Positions 37,516 to 47,765 of a stretch of 64,000 bases of DNA are shown in pieces. Each line of letters opens with the position of its first letter. Position 1 is the stretch's first letter. The notes beneath the pieces are model-generated. The model saw nothing but the letters and a program-made list of their open reading frames with translations. It made no database searches and was not told where the DNA came from. The position numbers were made by a program, and so were the translations under genes. This stretch comes from Hymenopus coronatus (Eukaryota; Arthropoda; Insecta; Mantodea; Hymenopodidae), in contig CM060900.1 in NCBI GenBank assembly GCA_030762935.1, positions 291,366,236 to 291,430,235 on the forward strand, given 5' to 3'.

Positions 37516-37884
37516 CTAATTCTCCATTCTTCTTCTTATATTTACCATCTCCTTAATTTCCCTAAATTTTTTGCTTATTTCTTCTTTTCTACCCTTCCCC
37601 ATATTCTGTTTTATTTTTTCTTCCAACTCTTCAAATGCTGTGATGGCTGCCATGCCTATTACCTTCTTCCTCTTGATTGTGGGTGCTACTTCAGCACATT
37701 TCTGCCCTCTTAGATGCTTGATGCATACTCTATATTTATTGTAAGAAATGCAAACTCTTTTGAATGTTAAAACCAGTTTTGATTTTGCATCTGCAATGTT
37801 ATCTCTAAATGATTTATTTTTAGCTCTGGCGGCTTTAAATTTATATTGCATCCTAATCAAAACTATTTTCAGGTTCCTCAACAC
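37516..37884 (-). pseudogene. Unrecognised basic open frame, possibly LINE ORF1-like
   Basis: The minus-strand frame codes about 122 residues rich in Lys, Arg and Glu, with a coiled-coil-like end (ITAFEELEEKIKQNMGKGRK). In another frame upstream (about 38130-37880) there is further coding-like text, NEILHILLPNFSKIF and NSSNLRTEKDATEVIVV. I do not recognise the protein. Composition and length would suit a degraded LINE ORF1 or gag, but this is only a suggestion. Confidence 0.3.
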
Positions 37885-37934
37885 ACATCACAACAATCAC
37901 CTCCGTGGCATCTTTTTCAGTTCTCAAGTTTGAT

Positions 37935-39090
37935 GAATTGCTACAAGCAAGCTTATTTGTATTGCTGACTGCATTTATAGAGTGAATATTGTTATGCACA
38001 ATTTTGTCCACCTGCAATGTTTGTCTTTTTATTGGTGACTCGGGTTTCTCAATTGCCTTTGAAAAAATTTTGGAAAAATTAGGAAGTAATATGTGCAGAA
38101 TTTCATTTGGCTTTATTTTGAATATTTTTCTTGCTATTTCTAGTGCTTTTTGTTTATAACATTAGCATCAAGCCTTTTTTTAACAGTTGGTAGAAAAGTG
38201 AAGGTTAATTTAATGTAATAATATGTGCAGCCAAGTGCAAAATATGTGGGCATCCTGCAATTGTTTATGCACTGTATTCACACAAATAATGTAGATTTTT
38301 TGCATACAGCACAACGTATATATAACAGAGATAATAAGGCGGTGAAGGAGGTAAGCTTACTGGCCTTTGTCTTAAATATAAGGACTCAATCAATTGTACA
38401 TTAAAAAGCAATTAACACACTCATTAATAATGGCTAAACCAGCATATCCATCATTGCAGGCAAATGTGCTGCCACTGCTTTAGACAACCACCACTTCTTT
38501 GACTTGGCTTACTGCAGCAAACAGGAGAGATTACACTTCTCTGTCTATAAGCTATAATATAGCTATTGAGTCTTCTTATAGGTGTTGTAAGATTAGGTAT
38601 CCACCTGTCATTTTGCTCAGTGTAACAAAGTACACTAATTTGAGGGCATAGAAGCTAGTAACTGTGATGCGTAGTCATATAATAAGTGAGTTGGTAAATG
38701 GTAAACACTACATCACTGAAAATACCACTTACTTGGACTCGCTTATTATATAACAAAGTAGTTAAAGTTTCATTATAATGGAGTACTGGAGTAACTGCAG
38801 GGTAACATCATGGGACAGGCTCACTTAAAGTGGGATAGTGATGTGCCTCGTATAGCTTCTCCTGTCCAAATCCCATCCTCTTCCTGCCTGTGGTGCCCCC
38901 TGCTTTAACAGATGAGGCTCTGGGGACCAAGTTACAGCGGTATAACTGTGCAATAAAAATGGAGGAAATGTCATTTACACATTTTCTGCACACTTGTCAT
39001 GGCAGTAAGAGTATCTGTCAAATGAAGGAAAGGCTGATGACATCCCATTGATTTGCCAAGCCTCATCCAATGATTCCGTAGACCAATGAC
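37935..39090. other. Intron sequence, no supported gene
   Basis: Apart from the upstream end of the unrecognised minus-strand frame, I see nothing beyond AT-rich sequence here. Confidence 0.4.
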
Positions 39091-40476
39091 AGGTGTGTTC
39101 GCTCCACAATATGAGGTTTAAGAAGGAAAGATTCAACTACCTACTTATAAAAGGAGATGTCCACCAGAAACATTTGAAACCTGCTAAGTATGCAATGTTT
39201 GTCTCCTACAAAACAGTCTGGAGTAATAGTTTGGATCTCCAGATGGGGACTGTATTTGTGGATTTGCACTTGCTACAATGGAATTCAACAGGATTAAGTC
39301 GAGATAAGAAAGCAGAGCTCCACAATTTACTGTATAAAAAAAAAACATTAATCCCTTTGGTATCTTGGAAGCAAATATTTCAAAAGACCAAATTAAATAT
39401 TACAAAATGAAAGAATACACAATTTATCTTCTTCCAAAAAGTAGGAGCAAAGAAAATTTTAGCATCAAGATTCAAAATTATTAAAATGAGTGAAAATGGT
39501 AAAATTGAATTAGCATATTTGGACTAATGGAAAGGAGAAATTGTCAGCATATTTTGCCTACCATCCTTCAAATAATGTGCCAGATTTAAATTTTTTGAAT
39601 TTGACCCAAAAAACTATCATAATGAGAGATTTCAATGCTACTCCAAATGTTGGGGCTATAAAAATACCAATCCAGCAGGGAAAGCAACAGAAGACTAGCT
39701 ACATTCCAATAATATAGAATTAATTTTCAATGAAGACAATATTGGTACATATATCCATCTCAATGGTTCAACATATAATCCAGATCTCTAATTTGTTTCA
39801 TCAGACTTAACAGATAGAATGTGCGTAATATTTAAGAAAATACAAGCAACAATTGCTAACATAATATTGAGCAAAAACAAGACAAAAATTAACAATAAAA
39901 GCTCTTGGAACTTCAAGAAATTTAGTTGGAAACGGTACCAATAGAATTAGAAAATTTAATGCTCTGTATGTTCAAAACTAATAACATTTCTTCTAAAAAT
40001 TAATGAAAATCTCTGCCAGTTTCTACTACATACATTCATAAAGGAAAAGTTAAAACTTATAAACCCTTATAGTCTAAAGACTTAGAGACCTAAATATCTT
40101 ATTATATAAAGAGATAAAGAATTAACAGGTAACCAAAAAATTGCCAATGAATTTAATCATATTTTACATCTAAAATTCCAAGAACATAAATGAAGAAAGA
40201 TTCCACATACTCCAAGAACACTAGAGAACATAAAGGAAGAAATAAAGAAAAATTGAAAAATTAAACCTTATCATTTAGTTTAACAGAATAAATATTTTAT
40301 TGTGAATTTACAGTTTTTGAACTTCATATAGCTATTTTTAAAACACCTTATAGTAAAGCTCCAGGACCAGACAAAACTAATCCTGAACTCATAAAAAATT
40401 TAGGGGAAAAGCACCCGCATTACTTAACTTTTACAATCATGTCTGGCAATCTTCTGTTCTATCCAATTGGAAAAAA

Positions 40477-40479
<3 letters not shown>

Positions 40480-40515
<36 letters not shown>

Positions 40516-40535
40516 GTTGTTGTTATTGTTATTGT
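40480..40535 (+). repeat. (ATT)n microsatellite inside LINE A RT
   Basis: About a dozen att units are followed by gtt/att mixtures. They sit between SNWKK and VPIFK, which in relatives are separated by only a few residues, so the array expanded inside the RT coding region. Confidence 0.93.
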
Positions 40536-40547
40536 TCCAATTTTTAA

Positions 40548-41051
40548 ATGGGTAAATTAGCAAAATATATAAATAACTATATATGTATATCATTAATCAG
40601 TGTTCTAGCAAAACTTATGGAAAGAATGATTTCATCTAAATTAAATTGGTATCTGGAACACTACAATTTTCTATCACCCTGCCAAGCTGGCTGCTGGAAA
40701 AATCATACAACCAGTGAACAAGTAATTAAACGTAGTCAAGAAATTAAAGAGGGATTTAATAGAAATGAACATACCTTAGCTGTCTTTGTTGATCTGAAAT
40801 CTGCATATGACACCATATGTGTAATCTTGTCAAGAAATTACAACAAATGGAAATTAAGGATAATATGCTTCACTGGATATAGACTTTGTCTCAGAAAGAT
40901 TACTTGTGGTTCAACATACAAAAAAAAAACCCTAGGTTTTACCTCAGGGTGCAGCACTGAGCACCACTCTATCTATGTAAATGATCTGCCCAAACAACTT
41001 CAACAAACTCCAATCAGTACTGCATTATATACAGATGGTTTAGTAAATTAG
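40548..41051 (+). pseudogene. LINE A reverse transcriptase piece
   Basis: A 167-residue open stretch holds RT blocks in order: ISLISVLAKLMERMISSKL, a QAGCWKNHTTSEQV segment equivalent to the usual QxGFRxxxST block, AVFVDLKSAYDT with the first catalytic Asp, and a final LYTDGLV where YADD is expected. The second Asp of the pair is lost to Gly, so it would be inactive even without the frame breaks around it. Confidence 0.8.
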
Positions 41052-41389
41052 AAATCACTGAAATCAGACAAACTTGAACTTCTAAAGACAAATGTTCAAA
41101 ATTCTCTGAATACACTTAAACAATGGTGTTCTAAAAACCTCATGAAAATAAACGCTGTGAAAAGTCACTTTCACCTCTTTTTCCCTAAAAACAAACAACC
41201 CAACATTACATTAAGCTATGATATTAACCAATTAACCAGAACAGAAAGTGCTCAATTTCTTGGATTATTGTTTGGCAAAAAATTAACCTGATAAAAAACT
41301 TAAACTGAAAAAAATTAAAGATAAAGCAACAAGCCATTTTCATATATAAAAAGGCTCTTAGGAACTAAATGGGGTTGTACAAGATTAAA

Positions 41390-44142
41390 TAATAACAAGA
41401 AGAAGAAGAAGACGAAGACGAGTAACTGATGACTTGTCAAATTAACATGTGTAAAAGCTAATACTACAAACTAATACAGTAAAACTGTCATACAGTAGTA
41501 TTTACATCATTTTTTATGTGTTTAACAAATTTGCTATTATGCATGGTCCTAGAGACTACTTTTCATGTATTCTTTTACAGAGTAATAAGGTTTTTCTATG
41601 AGAAATTGTTTTACTGTTAAGAAACATGACTTTTTCTTTTATTTCTGTATATTTGTTCAGTAGTTTATTATAAATTTATATACCAGAGTAGCTTTTTTCG
41701 TACAGTGTGAGTCTATGAGCAGGTATTTTGAGATCATTTTGTGTTCTGGTTTCATGCTTATGTTTGTTCTGTTTAATATAGCATTTATCAAAGTTTTCAT
41801 AAGTGTGTTTGGCTAATTCATAAATGTATTGTGAGGGCAGGATAAGTATGTTTAGTTTCCGAAATAAGTTCTTGTAGGAATTTTAGGACTAATGTGCATC
41901 ATAATACAAATGATTTTTTTTTGTAATTTGAATATTTTTTTGACCCAATTGCAGCTCCCCAAAGAATGATGCCATATGCCATTATGGAATAGCTATAATT
42001 TAAGATTTTTCTAGTTTCTATGTGTGTAGTTTTTGTTAGGCAGTACATAATGAAGCAGGCACTACTTAGTCTTTTACGAATACATTGAAAATGTTCATCG
42101 CATTTCAGTTGTTCATTTATGTATACCCCTAAGAATTTGCTAGTAGATACAGGACTTATGTAATGTTACTTAGGTTATTTACAATATTATTTTTTCTCGG
42201 ATATGTTATGATTAAAGTAGTCGTCACATTTAATTCTAGTCCATTACTATGAAACCATTTTTTTAGCATGCTTATTGTATCTTTTTTGTTTAAAATGAAT
42301 TCCTGATAGGTTCTACCATTTAGTAAAATGGACGTGTCATCCGCATGCATTACTATTTTAGCATTAATATTATTTGGGAGATCGTTTGTGTACAGAATGT
42401 ATTAGAGGGATCCTAATACACCTGCTTGTGGAACTCCTGATTTTATACTTCTCCGTATAGATTTTACAGTTTTCTCCCCATTTAGAATTACTCTCTTTGT
42501 CTGCGATCTGTTAGATAAGATTTGAACCAGGCTAATGATTCATACTTTGTACCATAGTTGTCTAGTTTTTTAAACAAAATTTCATGGTTTAGGCAGTCAA
42601 ATGCCTTTGAATTATCACAGATTAATACTGATGTTTGCTGCCTTTCATCTAATCTTTGGGAGATTTCATTTATAAGATTTATTAATACTGATGTAGTGGA
42701 ATAGTTTTTCCAACTCCATCTTGCAAGTCCGTCAATTTATTAAAATGCTCTCTAAACAAAATATTAATTGAGATTTTACTATTTTTTCAAATATAATTGA
42801 GTGTGTTGGAAGAACTGAGTTAGGGCGGAAATTTTTAAATTCACAGTTACCACATTTATGAATTGGCATTGTGTTTGCATATTTCATTTTCTCAGGAAAA
42901 TTTCCAGTAGCTAATGATTGATTTATTATTTTTGTTAATGGTATGCATATCTGGTATTTAATTTTTTTATAAGAATGGGAGGAAGTTCATCCCAACCTGT
43001 AGAAGTTCTAGGCTGTAAGCTATTAATTTCTTTTAGTACTTTATCTGGGGTTATGTTGGAGAAAGAAAAGGGAGGTGTTAACATAATGCCTTTTGTAAAT
43101 CATTTTTCTTCAGCCTCATTAATTGATGAGGAAAACATCTCAAATTTTTTTCTCCATCTACAGAATATTTGTTTATTGATTCTGTGTACAAGTTCGTATT
43201 TATATTCTTTGGTTTAGAAGCAGGACAATCTGATTTTATTACCTTGTTTAGCCCAAGTTCATCTTTTATAACTTTCCATGTGGCTTTGGTTTTATTTTTT
43301 GAGTGTTTTATATAGTCATCAATGGCCATTTGTTTAACTTTCCTTATTAAATTCTTGTAAATTTTATTACAGTTACCATTTCAATCACAGATAGCTAAAA
43401 AATATTGTCTTCATTTAGGAACTTCAGGTCATCTCGATCTTTTATTTGTTTGATTAATTCTTTTGATACTAGTAAACAGAATCCTACTCTTGTTGCCTTT
43501 CCCCTGGCATAATAATCTACAATAGTGAATCCCACAAGGTACTTATTAGTTGTATCTCCCCTTTTTGCAACCAGTGTGTTCATTTATGCATACTACTAAT
43601 GACTTTTTGTTTACTTACATTTCCAAAAGTGTCTTAAGCTGATCTACTTTCCCTACAATTCTTTAAATATTTAAGTAAAACACAGCACTCAATTTGTGTG
43701 TTGGATTGTTGGATTCCTCAGAGTTGTTTATTTTATGCCCTTGATTACCTTTGTTTTCTATATCACCCGCTGGATTGGACAATGCTCCTAACATATTGCA
43801 TGCCCATCCTACATTTTCATTTATTAGCTTGGTGAATTTCAAGCTAATATCATTCCTTTTAATTACACTGTTTATTGCAACTATTACTATAGGGAATTTT
43901 TCCTTAGTTTTTTTTATATGGCCATACATTTCATCTAGTATAATGTTAGGATTATTTACTTTTCTCAGGTTATTTGTGCCTACATGGAGAAGTATTATAT
44001 CCAGGTTTTTTGGAAAGTTTCCACAATCGCAGAAATTTTGAATCTTTTTTCCTAGTTGATCAAGTTTGATGCCACTATATGCTTTGATGTTTGCACATTC
44101 CAAGTTAATTCTGTTTAGCATTGAGTCAAATATCACTAACAC
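41390..44142 (-). mobile_element. LINE B: esterase-ORF1 LINE inserted in LINE A
   Basis: On the minus strand the order is ORF1 esterase-like (44142-43663), endonuclease piece (43583-43395: VGFTIVDYYARGKATRVGF), linker (43329-43078: KTKATWKVIKDELGLNK), RT with GVPQAGVL near 42440 and MHADDTSILLNG (42350, YADD with Tyr to His), then C-terminal pieces with IYELAKHTYENF and YSGIQIYNKLLNKY near 41860-41650. The 3' end appears near 41390 in an (AAG)-rich run on the + strand. LINE A continues on both sides, so B inserted into A. This layout suits a CR1-like LINE. Confidence 0.78.
43663..44142 (-). pseudogene. LINE B ORF1 with SGNH/GDSL-esterase-like domain
   Basis: The 159-residue frame contains a FDSMLNRI start where the GDS motif of SGNH hydrolases is expected (Gly replaced by Phe), IKAYSGIKLDQLGKKI, then LDIILLHVGTNNLRKVNNPN, the GxND-like block, and FPIVIVAINSVIKRNDISLK. 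Esterase-like ORF1 proteins are known from CR1-type LINEs. The final His/Asp block is not clear. The endonuclease follows after only about 80 bp, which suggests a deletion of the ORF1/ORF2 boundary. Confidence 0.7.
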
Positions 44143-44416
44143 TCAACTTCCGTGATAATTGAGCATACACAAAATCAAGCTCTTAGGTTCTTTTTGGGGG
44201 CCATTAAAACTACTCCTGTAATGACTTTACAAGCACTTACATTTAATAAACGTATAACAACAGATTTGGAAATGCAAAAACTCTTGAGACTTCCAGAGAA
44301 TACAAAATGGGTAAAACACCACACATCTACCTTCAATTTGACAACTCAATTATGCTTCATTCAGAGTGTTCAACAACTAAGAAATAAGACATTACCCATC
44401 TGAAACAGAACCTCTC

Positions 44417-44887
44417 GTGCCTCTTAACAACCCATTGAACATCATTGAACTAAAATACAACCTTGATTTAGTTGCAGATTTTAAAAGGAAAGAAAATGTA
44501 TCTATAGAAGCTAAAGCATATGCCTTTGAAACCATAAAGGTAAGATATCCAGATGATGAAGGGACTCAAATCTATGCAGATGGCTCTCTTAGCATCCAAG
44601 AAGATGGAGTAGGAGCTACCTGTAAATTCTTTTCTTTCTATAAGCGTGTTGGAAATTATTTCACTAGCTTTAATGGCAAAATTGATGCCTTTTATACTTC
44701 CTTACAAAATTTATTCGCCTGGACAAATAAGCTTTCCAACAGTTTTCTTATCAGATTCCAAAGCAACTATTCAGGCTATTATTTTAACTGCCCTAAAACG
44801 GAAAAAATAAATGAAATTCATAATATGATTAGACATATAATTTTCCAATGGATTCCATCCCACTGTGGAATTTCTGGAATTGAGTGA
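44417..44887 (+). pseudogene. LINE A RNase H domain
   Basis: The 156-residue frame holds an RNase H fold: IYADGSLSIQEDGVGAT supplies the first catalytic Asp, and QWIPSHCGISGIE is the terminal block, where family members have GNExAD. A TGA at 44885-44887 falls right before ADILAKKSS, which continues in the same frame. Confidence 0.8.
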
Positions 44888-45336
44888 GCAGATATCTTGG
44901 CCAAGAAGAGTTCCAAAATTGTTCAAAGAACAAAACAAAATATTTCTTATGAAACAGTTATAAGATTAATTAGAAACATTTTCACAATGAATTAAGACAA
45001 AAATTTTATTTCCTCTGAAAACTTAATTGGAAGGATCTTCAAAATAAATATAAAAAATTGCAGATCTACCTAGAAAATCATATGTTGCAATGTTCATATT
45101 AATCACAGGCCATAATTGTGGACATTTGTTCAAGATTGGATTAATGTCTTTTTCACAGTGCTTTTTATGTGGTAAAGATGACTTAATGAACATTGATCAC
45201 GTAAATGTATGCAACATCATCAAAAATGAAGATCTAGTTTCTAAATACTGGAAAGAAGAATGATTTTACTATCAAATTCTGAGCATTAGATTCACACACA
45301 CGCATGCACACATTTTTATAATATGTTGCACCATAT

Positions 45337-45728
45337 TGTGACAACACCTTCCTGGCCCAAATTGCCACAAGTGTGCTAGCTAGCATTGGAAAGCTTATAG
45401 CTTTGTTATTATATTGTGAGATTGGCTTCCTTTATGTAGTTGCACTCACTTGCGCATGTGTCATAAATTTAACATGTGAAGAGCAGCCACAGAACTTTGA
45501 AGACTTGGGGGTCCACATCTGCGCACAAGGGATACGTGCCCAAATGACCTCTACTTCTGGAAAATTCTGGCATCATTTGACAGCTATAAGAGTAAGGGCT
45601 GCAAGTCTGTTCAGAGCGTGCAGTCACAGCAAGGATCAAGAGAAAAACTGTACAGCAGAATTGTTGGGAAACAGGAGAATAAACATGACTATTTGTAATT
45701 AATTTTGAATTAATAATGAGATTTTGCA
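45337..45728 (+). repeat. Gypsy 5' LTR (392 bp)
   Basis: It begins TGTGACAACACC and ends GATTTTGCA, with TG..CA termini, directly before the primer-binding site. A TATA-like ctataagagt occurs near 45587 and aataaa at 45680, as expected of U3 and R. It is not similar to the LTR at 30005. Confidence 0.8.
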
Positions 45729-45729
45729 C

Positions 45730-45740
45730 TGGTGTCAGGA
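45730..45740 (+). other. Primer-binding site, probably tRNA-Leu type
   Basis: TGGTGTCAGGA one base after the LTR is complementary to a tRNA 3' end of the form TCCTGACACCA. Leucine tRNAs have GTCAGG-type acceptor stems, so I infer a tRNA-Leu primer. Confidence 0.6.
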
Positions 45741-45749
45741 GTATGATTT

Positions 45750-47765
45750 AACACCAAGACGGAGATGATGAAAACTCTTTTGGCCAAAATGAAAATGGAC
45801 ACAAAATAGGAATCTGCAGATGGAAAAGATACAGATAGAAATTAAATTCAGAATGGAGTAGAAAATAGAATATGTCATGGAGAAGATGCCTGTAGAAATG
45901 AAGACTGAAATTGCTATGATGGAGATGGAACAAAATTGGCAAACAACTAGCTGTCATGAAGGACATGGAGGAACTTGGTGGAAATTTGAAAGATTGTGAC
46001 CAATGCATTACTGCCCTGGAAGGAAGAGCCAATGGTGGTGGCAAGGAACTGAATATCATGGTAAAAAGATGCTCGATAGAAGGCTGAGATGACATTACGT
46101 GAAAGAACATCTGCACAAATCAATCCACCTAAGCTCAACAGAACATCCATCTCTGTAATCTTCTACCAATAGTTTGCTTGCTATCGCCACATGCAAATGA
46201 TGGTCAGCAGAAGAGGAAGCTGCACAGTTGATGGCCAGCCTCTTGAAGCAGGTGGCAGAAGTAGTGAATGCAGTCCTGTTGTGGGCATTCTCCAGATATC
46301 TGGGAGGCCCTCAAGCACCAGTTCTGAACCATTGCCTGAGTACAGCCTACCACAGTTACTTCAAATTTAGGTTGCAACAGCCAGGAAAGATGATGCAGGA
46401 GTTCGCCCTGGCAATAGAACAGCTTGTGAACAAAGTCCTGCTGAACCTCCTACCTGCTTATGTGTCTCAGGAAGCAGCCTATTCCTTCATTGATGGGGTA
46501 TGTGACACAAAGATAGACAGTGCCTGATACTTGGCGATTATATGACAATTCACAATGCATTGATGGCAGCACTGGGGATGATGGAGGTAGACCAGATAAC
46601 AGCTTTGTCTATCTGAAAGATGAGTATTGGCTATGACAAAGAGAGAAAAATAACCCAGATGGCTGGAGACAAGAAGATCTGCAAGATACTAGTGGACAGA
46701 GGTGCAGCCATGACTGAATTTGGACCTGATGTGTGAAAAGCTTACTGACACGAACCCCAGTTGGTCCTACTGACTAGTGACAGCATTAGGTGACATCTTG
46801 CTTGTGGAGGAGGCCCTACTGGAGTTGACACTGGGATGGATCACAGTGAGCAGATGTTAGTCATAAGGGTGGCTAGGGATGTGTTATTGCAACTGAATAT
46901 CCTCAGAAGCCATGAAGTGATGGTCGAAATTAGCCAGGGAATCTTACAAATCAGCTGAATCTGGATCTTGCTCCAGACCCCTCAAGAACATCTGTGGATC
47001 TATAGGGTGATCCTATGTATGATGTATCTAAGGCCTGCAAGAAGCGAGATGATGAAGGCACACCTATAGAGCCAATGGTCAAGTAACCTTGTATTGAATC
47101 AGAAGGAAGACCCCACTTAATGGATTAGGCATTACCTGGGCATTTTTGCCTTGTCTGGAGGAAGTAGTCTGTGAGGCGGCTGAATCCAATGGACACTGAT
47201 CAGGACATCCAGGCCAGGATGGAGTTGGGAAAGTGTGAGCCAATAGCAAGTGTATTGTCGTCCAATGGACTTGACCAGCCAGCACTGTCGCAAGACCTGG
47301 GACCCTGACAGACTTGCTGAAGAATACAGCTGACTGTCTGTCCACTTCATAGCAGGAGAGCAACTGGCATCTACTTAGGTAATACCAATATGTCTTCAGC
47401 AAAGGGAATGGCTACTAACTGAATACTCCACCATATTAACACCAGAAATGCCCAACCCATCTGGCAATCACCAAGCCATATGTTCCTCTGACAAAATAGG
47501 AGATATGGGACATGCTGGAGCTGTGAGATCTAGGGGAATTATTGAAGTGCCTAATAATCCTTGGTACTCCACTGTAGTCTTGGTGAAAAAGAAGAATAGC
47601 AAGCTACACTTCTGTGTTGACTGCAGAAAGCTGAATGCCATTACCAGAAAGGACTTCTTCTCCCTTACCCCAGATTGATGACATCCTGGACATACTTGCT
47701 GGTGGTCAGTGGTTCTCGACTTTAGGCTTGAAATCAGGGTATCAGAAAGTGACTCTAGATCCCAG
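45750..47765 (+). pseudogene. Gypsy gag-protease-RT, broken
   Basis: The gag region contains KFRLQQPGKMMQEFALAIEQ (about 46363-46420) and FIDGVCDTKIDSA, typical of Gypsy capsid-nucleocapsid. The protease has ILVDRGAAMTEF near 46689, where DTGA is expected, so the catalytic Asp is followed by Arg. RT begins with RGIIEVPNNPWYSTVVLVKK and LHFCVDCRKLNAITRKDF (47533-47653), then a frameshift, and IDDILDILAGGQWFSTLGLK with SGYQKVTLDPR. Many stops precede these pieces, and the zinc knuckle was not found. Confidence 0.8.

Larger units (their letters stand above)
39225..45265 (+). mobile_element. LINE A: endonuclease, RT and RNase H LINE, split by LINE B
   Basis: The 5' part (39225-41386) begins with the endonuclease LQWNSTGLSRDKKAEL at about 39276 and DFNATPNVGA near 39625. 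RT pieces follow: a motif with ISVLAKLMERMISSKLN near 40592-40645, VFVDLKSAYDT near 40783 and a decayed catalytic box ALYTDGLVN at 41020-41048. The 3' part (44150-45265) resumes with NQALRFFLGAIKTTPVMTLQ, then RNase H blocks IYADGSLSIQEDGVGA (44571) and FQWIPSHCGISGIE (44843), and a terminal CFLCGKDDLMNIDHVNVC finger near 45160-45213. The gap holds LINE B on the opposite strand. An RNase H domain places it in the I/Jockey-type LINEs. Confidence 0.82.
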
